This document shows, one piece after another, positions 40,980 through 53,065 of a stretch of DNA of 64,000 bases. Source of the DNA: Tragulus kanchil (lineage: Eukaryota; Chordata; Mammalia; Artiodactyla; Tragulidae). The notes below the pieces were generated by a model. It searched no databases, was not told where the DNA came from, and saw only the letters and a list, made by a program, of their open reading frames with translations. The DNA is taken from contig JAIOJX010000026.1 in the NCBI GenBank assembly GCA_022376925.1, positions 201,352,400-201,416,399 on the forward strand, in the 5' to 3' direction. Position 1 is the stretch's first letter. Each line of letters starts with the position of its first letter. A program made the position numbers and the translations under genes.

Positions 40980-41300
40980 CAAGTGGTGTTTTAAATGGAT
41001 CATTAGTGCAGAGCACTTTATTGTAATTCAATAAAGAATTCTATGTCTCCATTACACAGACTAATGACGCCTCCAGACATATTTACAGTAATTTTCCCAG
41101 CTGATATAGTTTAATTAATGATATAAGGACATAATTACATGTTTCAGTGATCTCTCACATATTTACAGGAACTGCTGTAACTAGCTTAATTAGAGTAATT
41201 ATGTAAATAGCTGATAATGCACAACAAATTACAGGAAAAAAAATCTCCTAGAGTCTTATATGTTCAGTTTCTAAGCAAGCTTATGAAAGGAAAACATTTA
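40980..41300. promoter_or_regulatory. AT-rich candidate conserved non-coding element (copy at 42088-42408)
   Basis: Dense TAAT/ATTA words (TTTAATTAATGATATAAGG, GACATAATTACATG, CTAGCTTAATTAGAGTAATT) plus CAGCTGATA and AGCTGATAATG in repeat-free sequence. This composition resembles mammalian developmental enhancers. Conservation is not tested here. Confidence 0.35.
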
Positions 41301-42930
41301 CATCTGAGGATTAAAGTTAAGACTCTATGACTTCTAAATTTTGTTGTTCCTAAACCAGGCAGAACATAACTGTTGGAGGTTTAACAGTTAGCTTTTTTTC
41401 TTTTGTAGATCTTTTGCAGACCTCATGTCCGTTGTTGTTCTGTGAAATTGCTCATTCTGCTTTGCCACTGGCTCAAGTTTCACGATGAGTTTTCTCTCAT
41501 GTTGGGTAGTCTACTGCACTCACTGAGAATTGGAGAGGGTGCTTAGGGAAACAAACCTCACACCTCTCTTTTTCATTTCCTTTCTTTAACTAATGTAGTC
41601 TGTTTCCATCACAGGCACAAAGCTTATAGGATGGGCCCTTGGCTGTGCCTCTACCAGTCAGGGCCCAGGCCCCGTGCCAGGCTTCCCAGGTAGTGCTAGT
41701 GGTAAGAACCCACATGCTGATGCAGGAGACATAAGAGACGTAGGTTGGCTCCCTACGTTGGGAAGATTCCCTGGAGAAGGGCATGACAACCCACTCCAGT
41801 ATTCTTGCCTAGAGAACCCCATAGACAGAGGAGCCTGGTGGGCTACAGTCCATAGGGTTGCCATGAGTTGGTTATAGCTGCAGCAACTCAGCAAGCTCAC
41901 ACAGGCCCTGCCCACTCCCACAGCAATTCCGGGAATGACCATTAGGGAATCAGGCCCACTTGTCAATTTGCATTCTATCCTAGTTAGTAATAAAGGAAGT
42001 CTAAAACTTGTATCAGTTTTTCAAGTCATCATGGGTATGAAAGATAGAATTTTCTTTTATGCCTCAGATCTTGAGCTTTAAAAATCACAAGTGGTGTTTT
42101 AAATGGATCATTAGTGCAGAGCACTTTATTGTAATTCAATAAAGAATTCTATGTCTCCATTACACAGACTAATGACGCCTCCAGACATATTTACAGTAAT
42201 TTTCCCAGCTGATATAGTTTAATTAATGATATAAGGACATAATTACATGTTTCAGTGATCTCTCACATATTTACAGGAACTGCTGTAACTAGCTTAATTA
42301 GAGTAATTATGTAAATAGCTGATAATGCACAACAAATTACAGGAAAAAAAATCTCCTAGAGTCTTATATGTTCAGTTTCTAAGCAAGCTTATGAAAGGAA
42401 AACATTTACATCTGAGGATTAAAGTTAAGACTCTATGACTTCTAAATTTTGTTGTTCCTAAACCAGGCAGAACATAACTGTTGGAGGTTTAACAGTTAGC
42501 TTTTTTTCTTTTGTAGATCTTTTGCAGACCTCATGTCCGTTGTTGTTCTGTGAAATTGCTCATTCTGCTTTGCCACTGGCTCAAGTTTCACGATGAGTTT
42601 TCTCTCATGTTGGGTAGTCTACTGCACTCACTGAGAATTGGAGAGGGTGCTTAGGGAAACAAACCTCACACCTCTCTTTTTCATTTCCTTTCTTTAACTA
42701 ATGTAGTCTGTTTCCATCACAGGCACAAAGATGCTTCTTTGGATCAGGCTCCAAGTCCTTTTTCTGGAGTTTAAACATGTATTTGTAGAATCCGTAATTG
42801 AAGTTCTACTATGATGTTCTAACTCTGGTTTGCCCACTGCTCAGTTTCTTTTGATGTTGCCTTGCCTATTGAACTGATCAGATGTTAAGCCCCTAGGAGG
42901 AAGCAAGAGCCTCCTTTTAAAGTGAAATAA

Positions 42931-43058
42931 TATTGGGAACTTCCCTGGCAGTCCACTGGTTAAGACTCCATGCTTCCAGTGCAGGGGACGTGGGTTCCAT
43001 CCCCTGGTTGGGGAGTGAATGTCTCACTTGCTGCATAGGGGGAGAAAAAAAGAGACAG
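42931..43058 (+). mobile_element. Short CHR-type SINE (copy at about 44086-44213)
   Basis: GGAACTTCCCTGGCAGTCCA to a GGGGGAGAAAAAAAG tail. AGTGAAATAA flanks it at 42,921-42,930 and 43,059-43,068. Confidence 0.85.
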
Positions 43059-43556
43059 AGTGAAATAAGGCTCCTCCTTAATCAGCTGATATGTTTCAAC
43101 GATTGATGTCAGGCTCGCCCTCACTCTTCCTTTTCTTTCAAAGAATGCTGGATCCTTGTCATCTGCATCTTATGTAAGAAAACCTCAGGAAACTTAACAG
43201 AGCCCAGAGAAATATCAACCTTCAGTAGAGGGTCAAATTTAAATTGTAATTTTGAATAAATTTGAATAATTTTAATAATGAGTGACTGTTGTAGGCTTTC
43301 TACCTTCCTCCTCTGCTGAGCTCTTGAGTTTTCCCTCCTCCCTCCCCCTGCCTTACTTCCCAATATCCCATGACAGGAGACCTGTCTCTTGACTGTCCTG
43401 TGAACCCATTCCAGAATCTTTGCTTTTGTTTATTTTTTATGGTCTCCTTTTCTACTGGATTTTACCGATTTTGACTTCCTTCTCAAGTTTACCTCCTGCT
43501 CAAAGGCCTTTATTATAATTTTTTCCCCCTCCTCCAGGCAGGACAATCTCTTCAAG

Positions 43557-43663
43557 TGTGTGCATGCATGCTAAGTTGCTTCAGTCATGTCCAACTCTTT
43601 GTGACCCTATGGACTATCGCCTGTGAGGCTCCTCTGTCCATGGGATTCTCCAGACATGAACTC
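43557..43663 (+). mobile_element. Bov-tA SINE 5' fragment (copy at about 44712-44818)
   Basis: CATGCTAAGTTGCTTCAGTC to TCCATGGGATTCTCCAGACA, truncated after the first half. Confidence 0.85.
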
Positions 43664-44925
43664 CATCAAGTAAATCAACGAATTCTGTACTGTCGCGGAT
43701 TGTGCTCTTAGAGCAAAGAGGACTGCATCTGATACTTCCTTATTCCCCTCCATCACCTATCATGGTGCTGGGTAGTCTACTGCACTCACTGAGAATTGGA
43801 GAGGGTGCTTAGGAAACAAACCTCACCTCTCTTTTTCATTTCCTTTCTTTAACTAATGTAGTCTGTTTCCATCACAGGCACAAAGATGCTTCTTTGGATC
43901 AGGCTCCAAGTCCTTTTTCTGGAGTTTAAACATGTATTTGTAGAATCCGTAATTGAAGTTCTACTATGATGTTCTAACTCTGGTTTGCCCACTGCTCAGT
44001 TTCTTTTGATGTTGCCTTGCCTATTGAACTGATCAGATGTTAAGCCCCTAGGAGGAAGCAAGAGCCTCCTTTTAAAGTGAAATAATATTGGGAACTTCCC
44101 TGGCAGTCCACTGGTTAAGACTCCATGCTTCCAGTGCAGGGGACGTGGGTTCCATCCCCTGGTTGGGGAGTGAATGTCTCACTTGCTGCATAGGGGGAGA
44201 AAAAAAGAGACAGAGTGAAATAAGGCTCCTCCTTAATCAGCTGATATGTTTCAACGATTGATGTCAGGCTCGCCCTCACTCTTCCTTTTCTTTCAAAGAA
44301 TGCTGGATCCTTGTCATCTGCATCTTATGTAAGAAAACCTCAGGAAACTTAACAGAGCCCAGAGAAATATCAACCTTCAGTAGAGGGTCAAATTTAAATT
44401 GTAATTTTGAATAAATTTGAATAATTTTAATAATGAGTGACTGTTGTAGGCTTTCTACCTTCCTCCTCTGCTGAGCTCTTGAGTTTTCCCTCCTCCCTCC
44501 CCCTGCCTTACTTCCCAATATCCCATGACAGGAGACCTGTCTCTTGACTGTCCTGTGAACCCATTCCAGAATCTTTGCTTTTGTTTATTTTTTATGGTCT
44601 CCTTTTCTACTGGATTTTACCGATTTTGACTTCCTTCTCAAGTTTACCTCCTGCTCAAAGGCCTTTATTATAATTTTTTCCCCCTCCTCCAGGCAGGACA
44701 ATCTCTTCAAGTGTGTGCATGCATGCTAAGTTGCTTCAGTCATGTCCAACTCTTTGTGACCCTATGGACTATCGCCTGTGAGGCTCCTCTGTCCATGGGA
44801 TTCTCCAGACATGAACTCCATCAAGTAAATCAACGAATTCTGTACTGTCGCGGATTGTGCTCTTAGAGCAAAGAGGACTGCATCTGATACTTCCTTATTC
44901 CCCTCCATCACCTATCATGGTGCTG

Positions 44926-46316
44926 GTTCCACAGCAGGCATTCAGCAAATTCTCACTCGTGGATTCTGAATTCAAGTGTATTGAATCAGAGCCTCTGCTG
45001 GTAGTTGTGCAGGCTGTGTATGTACAACTCTAGAGGGCACCACCCAAAATCAACTTTGCAATGCTGCTCACTCTTACAAGATGTCAGGCCTTTACTTCTC
45101 AGTGCTACTTGCTACAGTTGCTTCTGTCTTTAGCTCCAAGCCCTCACCAACTAGACTCGCTTTGCTGAGATCTGGGATTAGTCAATTTACCTCCACAAGA
45201 GGATCCAGTGTTCTCCCTTAAGAAATTCACAGGCTAACAGGGAGCACAGATATGGAAATGTATAATTGCAAAGTCTTTTGGTATATGTAATGACAAAAGT
45301 ATGGAGGAATTATAAAAGTGGTATAGGGGAAAAAATAATATGTAATTGTAGCATTAACAAGACTAACAAATGTTGAGTTGAGAAAGAGGTCAATAAAAGA
45401 GTTAGGGTCACACCTAGGTTTATGGCTCTCGAGACTTCATAAGTGATGCACCTTGTGGGAGACACAATTCTGGATAAGGAGGAGATGGGTTGAATGAGAA
45501 AATAATAGTTTGGGATATGTGGTTTCTGAAATGCCTATGTGATATGGGAGATGCCCAGTGAAGTGTTGTTTTTCTTGGGTTAGTTTCAAGGAATGGAAAA
45601 ATGAGTAGCATCAACTTCATTAGCATATGGTTGGTGCTTATGTGTGGTGTTTGAGCTCCCAGAGAGAGAGTTAGGATGAGAAAGCGAAGCGGCCAAGAAG
45701 AGCATTCCCAGGAGTTCCTGGTGGGAAGGAAAAGCTAACAAAGAGCAGAATCAGGGCAGAAAAGCCCAGGAGCTCAAGGTATCATAGGCCAGCTATGATA
45801 ACTGAGAATCCTGCTTTAACAAATCTACAGGAATGATTCCTAACCAGCACATCCAAAGGTCAATGTTTTATATAATATTTTCTTTGTACATGAAGTAGAT
45901 AGGTAAATATTTCCTTTTCAAGCTTTTTTACATTATTTATTTCTATAGTAAGTCCTTTAGTAAGCTGCTATCTGTTTAATGGAACAATTAAGTTAGAATT
46001 AGACAATGAAGCAAGTGTCCCTCAAATGAATATGCAGAGTAGGTTAAGGTGTAAGAGCTTATGATAAGATGAGATCATCAAGGCCCATTGGTGGGCAAGA
46101 AGGATGCAGAATTGCTCATCTTCGTTCACAGCCCTGCCCCCATGGCCGATTTCCTGTTACAATGAATTGTGCTCAACCCCCATGACCTTAATGCCCCTTG
46201 AAACAAACTATTGTAATTCATTCCCCTCCATTTCTGTGTCCTTTCTCTCTGCTCATCTTTGGACCCCTCCAATTCTTTCCATTTTTCCATTTAATAAAGC
46301 TTGGATATTATCCATC
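44926..46316. other. Non-coding intergenic DNA, single copy
   Basis: No gene or clear young element. A degraded old-repeat-like purine-rich stretch lies at 45,240-45,800. A TGATAAG GATA word is at about 46,061. Confidence 0.55.
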
Positions 46317-46331
46317 AAGAAATGTTGTTGG

Positions 46332-46611
46332 GGGCTTCCTTGGTGGTCCAACGGGTGGAGGGTCCACCTTGCAGTGCAGGGGTCACTGGATCCATCCCTG
46401 GCCCAGGAAGATCCCACGTGCCAGAGTGGCTGTACCGGTGTGTCCAACTGAGAGCCAGCGCTCTAGAGTTCACGCGCCCAGAGCCAGTCCTCTGCGAAGA
46501 GGGAGGCCACTGCAATGGGAGGCCCATGTGGGCCGAAGAGTGGAGATGGATGAAAATCAATAAATGGAGAACCAATGAAAGAGGCCAAAATTAAAAAAAA
46601 AAAGAAAAGAA
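46332..46611 (+). mobile_element. CHR-type SINE with 15-bp target-site duplication
   Basis: GGGCTTCCTTGGTGGTCCAA to an A-rich tail. AAGAAATGTTGTTGG flanks it exactly at 46,317-46,331 and 46,612-46,626, so it is probably a fairly young insertion. Confidence 0.95.
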
Positions 46612-46794
46612 AAGAAATGTTGTTGGCTCTCTCTTTGAAAAATATCCAGAGTATGACCACATCTCACCACCTCTGTTGCTGTCACTCTGGGTGGAGCTGC
46701 CTTTGTCTCTCACCTACAAACTATCCTGTTCTAACTGCCTCCAGTCTGCTTTCAAAACTGTAGCCAGACCCTTTTAGAAGATGAATTAGGCCAT

Positions 46795-47365
46795 TTGCTC
46801 TTTTCCTGAAAATCTGATGGTTTCCCAATTTAGAGTAAAAACCTATGTCCAAATGATGACATATGTGTGTTTGACTGCTGCTTTGCCTCCTACCCTGACT
46901 TTATATCGATACCTTGTACCATCCTATTGTTCCTGGTCACTGCCTCTCTAGTCACCATGACTTCTTAGCTAACCTGAAACATGATAGGTATGCTCCCAGT
47001 TTAGGGCCTGCTTTTCTTCTGTCTGAATGGTCTTCTTCTGTACACGTGATTTGTTTCCTCTCTTCCCTTAAGTCTTCATTCAACTTTCCCTTTTCGGGGA
47101 GGCCTTCCTCTGTATGCTATCTAGGATTTCTGCTCACTACCTCTAAATTACCAATGCCCTTTTTCTTGCTGACTTTTTTCTCTAGCACTTCACTTAACCA
47201 CTATCTGATACATAATATTTTTGGACTCACTCTTACAATTGTCTCTTTCTCCACTAAAATATAAGCTCAAGAAGGAAAGAGGCCCTGTTTCTTCCTAATT
47301 GTATCTCCTTGTCTAGAAAAGTGCCTGACATACATTGAATACTCAGTAAATATTTAATTAATTAA
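46795..47365 (+). repeat. L2 LINE 3' remnant
   Basis: Ends with the L2-tail order: CCACTAAAATATAAGCTCAA, GAGGCCCTGTTTCTTCC, AAAGTGCCTGACATACATTG, ACTCAGTAAATATTTAATTA. The 116-residue open frame at 46,914-47,264 falls inside it. Confidence 0.75.
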
Positions 47366-47589
47366 TGAGGGGATTTTTTAAAAAAAGGGCATCATTACTT
47401 TGGCACACCCTGTCCGTGATGCCCACTCTTCCCTATGTTTCCTAGATTGAGTGAAAAATTCCCAATTTCTATCTAGGATGAAAGGCCTTGGAGAGGAAAT
47501 AACCAAAGACCATTCTATTCTTTTTCCTGTCTTCACCATCATGTCATCCTCTTTGCTGTCAAGACCAGGAACTAGACCAACAGATTAAC

Positions 47590-47740
47590 ACACCTTACCC
47601 CATTTCATCTTTACAGCTATGCTACCATTTAGGTAGTGACCTCCTTTCTGAGATGAGGAGACTAAGCCTTAACATTTCCCAAAGTCACACAACTAGTAAG
47701 GAGCAAAGTCAACAGCTCTGGGACTGCTACTAACCCTAAT
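47590..47740 (-). repeat. MIR remnant (copy at about 48714-48855)
   Basis: Reverse MIR: TCTTTACAGCTATGCTACCA, GAGATGAGGAGACTAAGCC, AAAGTCACACAACTAGTAAG. The second copy has a 9-bp deletion. Confidence 0.75.
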
Positions 47741-47894
47741 TTCTCTAGGTCCATATTTGTATATTTGATATATACATGTAAAAATGGGGGTTTTGTAAAT
47801 GGCTTGGACTGTGTGTTAACAGGCACTGTAATGAGCCCAAACACAAAATAAAACTACAGCCACCAAACAAAACATTCATTTAAAAGCATATGCT

Positions 47895-48173
47895 AGACTT
47901 CTCTAATTGTTCAGGGGTTGAGAATTCTCTTGCCAATGCTAATCCTCTTGCCTGGTCCAGGAAGATCCCCCATGCTGTGGAGCAACTAAGCCCATGCTGC
48001 AAGTATTGAGCTTGTGCTCTCAAGCCCAGGGGCCACAAGAAGAGGAGCCACTGCCATGAGAAACCTGTGCACCACAACGAAGAGACGCTCTTGCTCGCCA
48101 CAACTAGAGAAAACCTGTGTGCAGCACTGAAGACCCAAGGCAGACAATAAATAAATATATAATTTTTTTTTTT
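47895..48173 (+). mobile_element. CHR-type SINE with 14-bp target-site duplication (copy at 49010-49288)
   Basis: ACTTCTCTAATTGTTCAGGG through TGTGGAGCAACTAAGCCCAT to a tail with AATAAATAAATA and T12. TAAAAGCATATGCT flanks it at 47,881-47,894 and 48,174-48,187. Confidence 0.9.
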
Positions 48174-49333
48174 TAAAAGCATATGCTTAGTTAAGTAAGT
48201 TGAATTGTGATAAGCTCTGCTGTATTGGGGAGGTCATTTCTTTCAAGGGAAAATGATAGACAAGCGGTCATGGTGAATAGTTTATTTAAAAAGAGATAAT
48301 AAACTTTGTATTTTTAAAAGTCAAAAGTTAATTTATCCTTTGGTAAAGAACAGAAAAAGAAGAAAATAAGACTATCATCAGTATCATTTTGTCTTAAATA
48401 TCCTGGTGAAATTTTGTCAGTTTCCCAAAGGAGATAATTTTAGCTTCCTAGGATCAAGAAAACAGATTCAAGAAGCCAGTTTTTAAATACATAAAAGGGA
48501 TTTTTAAAAAGGGCATCATTACTTTGGCACACCCTGTCCGTGATGCCCACTCTTCCCTATGTTTCCTAGATTGAGTGAAAAATTCCCAATTTCTATCTAG
48601 GATGAAAGGCCTTGGAGAGGAAGTAACCAAAGACCATTCTATTCTTTTTCCTGTCTTCACCATCATGTCATCCTCTTTGCTGTCAAGACCAGGAACTAGA
48701 CCAACAGATTAACACACCTTACCCCATTTCATCTTTACAGCTATGCTACCATTTAGGTAGTGACCTCCTTTCTGAGATGAGGAGACTAAGCCTTAACATT
48801 TCCCAAAGTCACACAACTAGTAAGGAGCAGCTCTGGGACTGCTACTAACCCTAATTTCTCTAGGTCCATATTTGTATATTTGATATATACATGTAAAAAT
48901 GGGGGTTTTGTAAATGGCTTGGACTGTGTGTTAACAGGCACTGTAATGAGCCCAAACACAAAATAAAACTACAGCCACCAAACAAAACATTCATTTAAAA
49001 GCATATGCTAGACTTCTCTAATTGTTCAGGGGTTGAGAATTCTCTTGCCAATGCTAATCCTCTTGCCTGGTCCAGGAAGATCCCCCATGCTGTGGAGCAA
49101 CTAAGCCCATGCTGCAAGTATTGAGCTTGTGCTCTCAAGCCCAGGGGCCACAAGAAGAGGAGCCACTGCCATGAGAAACCTGTGCACCACAACGAAGAGA
49201 CGCTCTTGCTCGCCACAACTAGAGAAAACCTGTGTGCAGCACTGAAGACCCAAGGCAGACAATAAATAAATATATAATTTTTTTTTTTTAAAAGCATATG
49301 CTTAGTTAAGTAAGTTGAATTGTGATAAGCTCT

Positions 49334-51599
49334 GCTGTATTGGGGAGGTCATTTCTTTCAAGGGAAAATGATAGACAAGCGGTCATGGTGAATAGTTTAT
49401 TTAAAAAGAGATAATAAACTTTGTATTTTTAAAAGTCAAAAGTTAATTTATCCTTTGGTAAAGAACAGAAAAAGAAGAAAATAAGACTATCATCAGTATC
49501 ATTTTGTCTTAAATATCCTGGTGAAATTTTTGTCAGTTTCCCAAAGGAGATAATTTTAGCTTCCTAGGATCAAGAAAACAGATTCAAGAAGCCAGTTTTT
49601 TAAATATATTTATAAGCTGTGAAACCTATACATTTTGCTGTTCATTCAAGTAAAAGAAAACACTTAATTCTCAAAACTGGTGACAGGAAAGGATTTGACC
49701 ATGATAATAGATGTTTCAGCATGATAATGTGGAGACATACTTTCTTCCTCTCAGAATAAGACATTTCAGTTCTTTCTCTTAACATTTCTACCTCTTATTT
49801 GTTTATAGAACATAGGTTCAAAGGACATGGGACTGAGAATGAATGTTCTGATACCAGAGATGTTCTAACGGCATAAACTGAAGTCAGAGGTATTGAACAC
49901 AGAGCTTACGAAGGCTGTTATTTCATCATGAGTTTTGTAACTTCATACAAGATTCTTGAGGAAATTAGTATCTTATACTTTGATGTGTATGCTTTATTTC
50001 TTCAACAGGATTTTGAAAGAGAGAGAACACTTTAAAAAAAATGAAGAGCATGTCACCAGCTTGCTGTTATACCAGAAAAATATGAGGGTTCCTTGAAGTC
50101 ACTGAAAATAACACTCCCACATACACTTGTCACATTATAAACATTATGCCTCCTTTCTTTCATTTAAAAGCTTGGAAACTTGTCTTTCTAGGTCACTTAC
50201 CAAGTGTGTCTTCTTTTTAAGCAGCTAATGGAAAAGAAGTAGGAGTAGATTAGTAGTAGGTAATAAAAGGATAAATTTAAATGCATCCATACAAGCACAC
50301 ATTTGTCAGAGTACTTCAGTTAGAAGCTTTAAAGGAAGTGCTCTAAAATTAAACAAGAGAACATGTGTGTCCCACAGAGAGATAAAGAAGAATCCATTAT
50401 ATAAGCCAGACTGTTGTTATGTATTAGCACATAGTATTACTTGTATTGTTATGATGTGTGCAAATTCATTAGCTGTATTGGGAGGTCATTTCTTTCAAGG
50501 GAAAATGATAGACAAGCGGTCATGGTGAATAGTTTATTTAAAAAGAGATAATAAACTTTGTATTTTTAAAAGTCAAAAGTTAATTTATCCTTTGGTAAAG
50601 AACAGAAAAAGAAGAAAATAAGACTATCATCAGTATCATTTTGTCTTAAATATCCTGGTGAAATTTTTGTCAGTTTCCCAAAGGAGATAATTTTAGCTTC
50701 CTAGGATCAAGAAAACAGATTCAAGAAACCAGTTTTTTAAATATATTTATAAGCTGTGAAACCTATACATTTTGCTGTTCATTCAAGTAAAAGAAAACAC
50801 TTAATTCTCAAAACTGGTGACAGGAAAGGATTTGACCATGATAATAGATGTTTCAGCATGATAATGTGGAGACATACTTTCTTCCTCTCAGAATAAGACA
50901 TTTCAGTTCTTTCTCTTAACATTTCTACCTCTTATTTGTTTATAGAACATAGGTTCAAAGGACATGGGACTGAGAATGAATGTTCTGATACCAGAGATGT
51001 TCTAACGGCATAAACTGAAGTCAGAGGTATTGAACACAGAGCTTACGAAGGCTGTTATTTCATCATGAGTTTTGTAACTTCATACAAGATTCTTGAGGAA
51101 ATTAGTATCTTATACTTTGATGTGTATGCTTTATTTCTTCAACAGGATTTTGAAAGAGAGAGAACACTTTAAAAAAAATGAAGAGCATGTCACCAGCTTG
51201 CTGTTATACCAGAAAAATATGAGGGTTCCTTGAAGTCACTGAAAATAACACTCCCACATACACTTGTCACATTATAAACATTATGCTTCCTTTCTTTCAT
51301 TTAAAAGCTTGGAAACTTGTCTTTCTAGGTCACTTACCAAGTGTGTCTTCTTTTTAAGCAGCTAATGGAAAAGAAGTAGGAGTAGATTAGTAGTAGGTAA
51401 TAAAAGGATAAATTTAAATGCATCCATACAAGCACACATTTGTCAGAGTACTTCAGTTAGAAGCTTTAAAGGAAGTGCTCTAAAATTAAACAAGAGAACA
51501 TGTGTGTCCCACAGAGAGATAAAGAAGAATCCATTATATAAGCCAGACTGTTGTTATGTATTAGCACATAGTATTACTTGTATTGTTATGATGTGTGCA
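49334..51599. repeat. Tandem duplication 16 (copies 49334-50462 and 50472-51599)
   Basis: Direct repeat, offset 1138, falling to 1137. The left end overlaps duplication 15, so the GCTGTATTGG segment occurs at about 48,217, 49,334 and 50,472. Confidence 0.95.
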
Positions 51600-53065
51600 T
51601 TCATTTTTAATTTCCATATACCTCATTCATAAACAACTGTTCAACTGTTTCCCTGTACTTTTATTGCTTACTGGAATGAATTTAAGATGCAAGCATAGAA
51701 GATCTAAAGATCTTGTATTGGCAATTGTTGTGTTGTAAATGTGCAGCTGACTTCTGGTCTACCTACCAGTCAAACCTTAAGATGTTAATGAATTTTGGGA
51801 CTTCCCTGGTGCTCCATCGGTTCACATTTCGCTCTTCCGATGCAGGAGGTGCAAATTCGATCTATGTTCAGGAAGCTCAAGCTTCCATGTACCACATGGT
51901 ATGGCCAAAAAAGTGAAAATTAAAAAATATACAAACAGACATTAATGAATTTAGTAATTTCCTCTCCCTCTCCTTCATTCCTTAGTGAAAGTTTCAGGAA
52001 AATAAGAGTTATTTTCTTCTTTTTGTTTTTTCTTCTGCAACACACATTTGGATGTTTGAACTTCTTATCTCTATAGTGTAAAAGAATAGGTTTATAATCA
52101 ACTCCAGAATTTGGCCTTCCTTAATTGAAAGAGTAATACTATTACGTTTGAAAATATTATCAGCTAGAGGCGATAAATATGAAAACATTTGTATCTGTGT
52201 GTTTTCCTTGAATGTGTTTATTATTTACCTACCTATATTTGCAGGGTATAATTTTGTGTCCTGTTTTCTGAAGTTGTTAAGTGAGAATTTTGCTTTTGTT
52301 AACTTGCTGACTACCCTACTTTTTTGCCCCACTTTCAACCACTGTCAATACATCCAGTGCCTGACTCAGAAAAAAATCCCACTCCTCCTTCAATGTTGTG
52401 GGAACTAGATTACCCTTTTCTATATTACATCATGACTTTCTGGGCAACTTATCCATTCATTAGCATCTGTGCTAAATACTGGCAGTGAAGAAGTAAAGAG
52501 ATTCAGATTCTAAGGAACAGGTAGTTAGGGAGTTAAATGCTTATAATGAACTCTAATATATTATGATCAATCCTATAATAAAAACATATGCAAGGAATCA
52601 TAGATGAAAGAGATGAATGAAGGATTTCACAATGGAGATGTTGAATTGGGACTGGTAGAGGTCTACCAGAAAGACTCAGAAGAATATTTCCCAAAGAGGA
52701 ACAAGTAGAAAGGAATAATCTGGAAGTGAAAACTGTGTGACCCTCAGGGGATAGGCAGATAAAGGAAAGGGAAGTCCTAGCCAGGAATGATGCAATGGAA
52801 AAGGGTGGTGATTGTGGAGAATTAGAGACTGCAGGCCAAATCTAAAGTAGAAAGCCAATGCTCAGCTTCATTTGGTTGCTGCCATATAGGAATATAGGCC
52901 CAATGCTGACAAATTTGTTTTTTCACGAGAAGGTACAAGTCCTGTGAAGTGTTCAAACAAAAGTCTTTTTAAACACTGTCAGACCCAAACCAAACAAGTC
53001 TATAGGATGACTGTGTCCACAGACCTCAGGCTGGTACTCTTGGCCCGCAGCACACTCCAGAAATG
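51600..53065. other. Non-coding intergenic DNA with one SINE
   Basis: No gene. A CHR-like SINE lies at 51,796-51,941; the rest is unremarkable, with a degraded old-repeat-like stretch at 52,440-52,760. Confidence 0.55.
51796..51941 (+). mobile_element. Short CHR-type SINE with 11-bp target-site duplication
   Basis: TGGGACTTCCCTGGTGCTCC to an A-rich end. TTAATGAATTT flanks it at 51,785-51,795 and 51,942-51,952. Confidence 0.88.

Larger units (their letters stand above)
40521..42730. repeat. Tandem duplication 13 (copies 40521-41622 and 41629-42730)
   Basis: Direct repeat, offset 1108 bp, with a 6-bp linker. It includes a BOV-A2 SINE and the AT-rich candidate conserved block. Confidence 0.95.
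42611..44925. repeat. Tandem duplication 14 (copies 42611-43770 and 43769-44925)
   Basis: Direct repeat, offset 1158, falling to 1155 after small indels (GGGAAACAAACCTCACACC against GGAAACAAACCTCACC). The left part also belongs to duplication 13, so it occurs three times. Confidence 0.95.
47366..49605. repeat. Tandem duplication 15 (copies 47366-48488 and 48497-49605)
   Basis: Direct repeat, offset 1124, falling to 1115. The second copy lacks 9 bp (GAGCAAAGTCAACAGCTC against GAGCAGCTC). Contains a MIR and a CHR SINE. Confidence 0.95.

Noticed and set aside
46104..46594. Overlapping frames of 97-121 residues
   Set aside because: They read through a CHR SINE with clear target-site duplications; similar false proteins appear at every SINE in the window.
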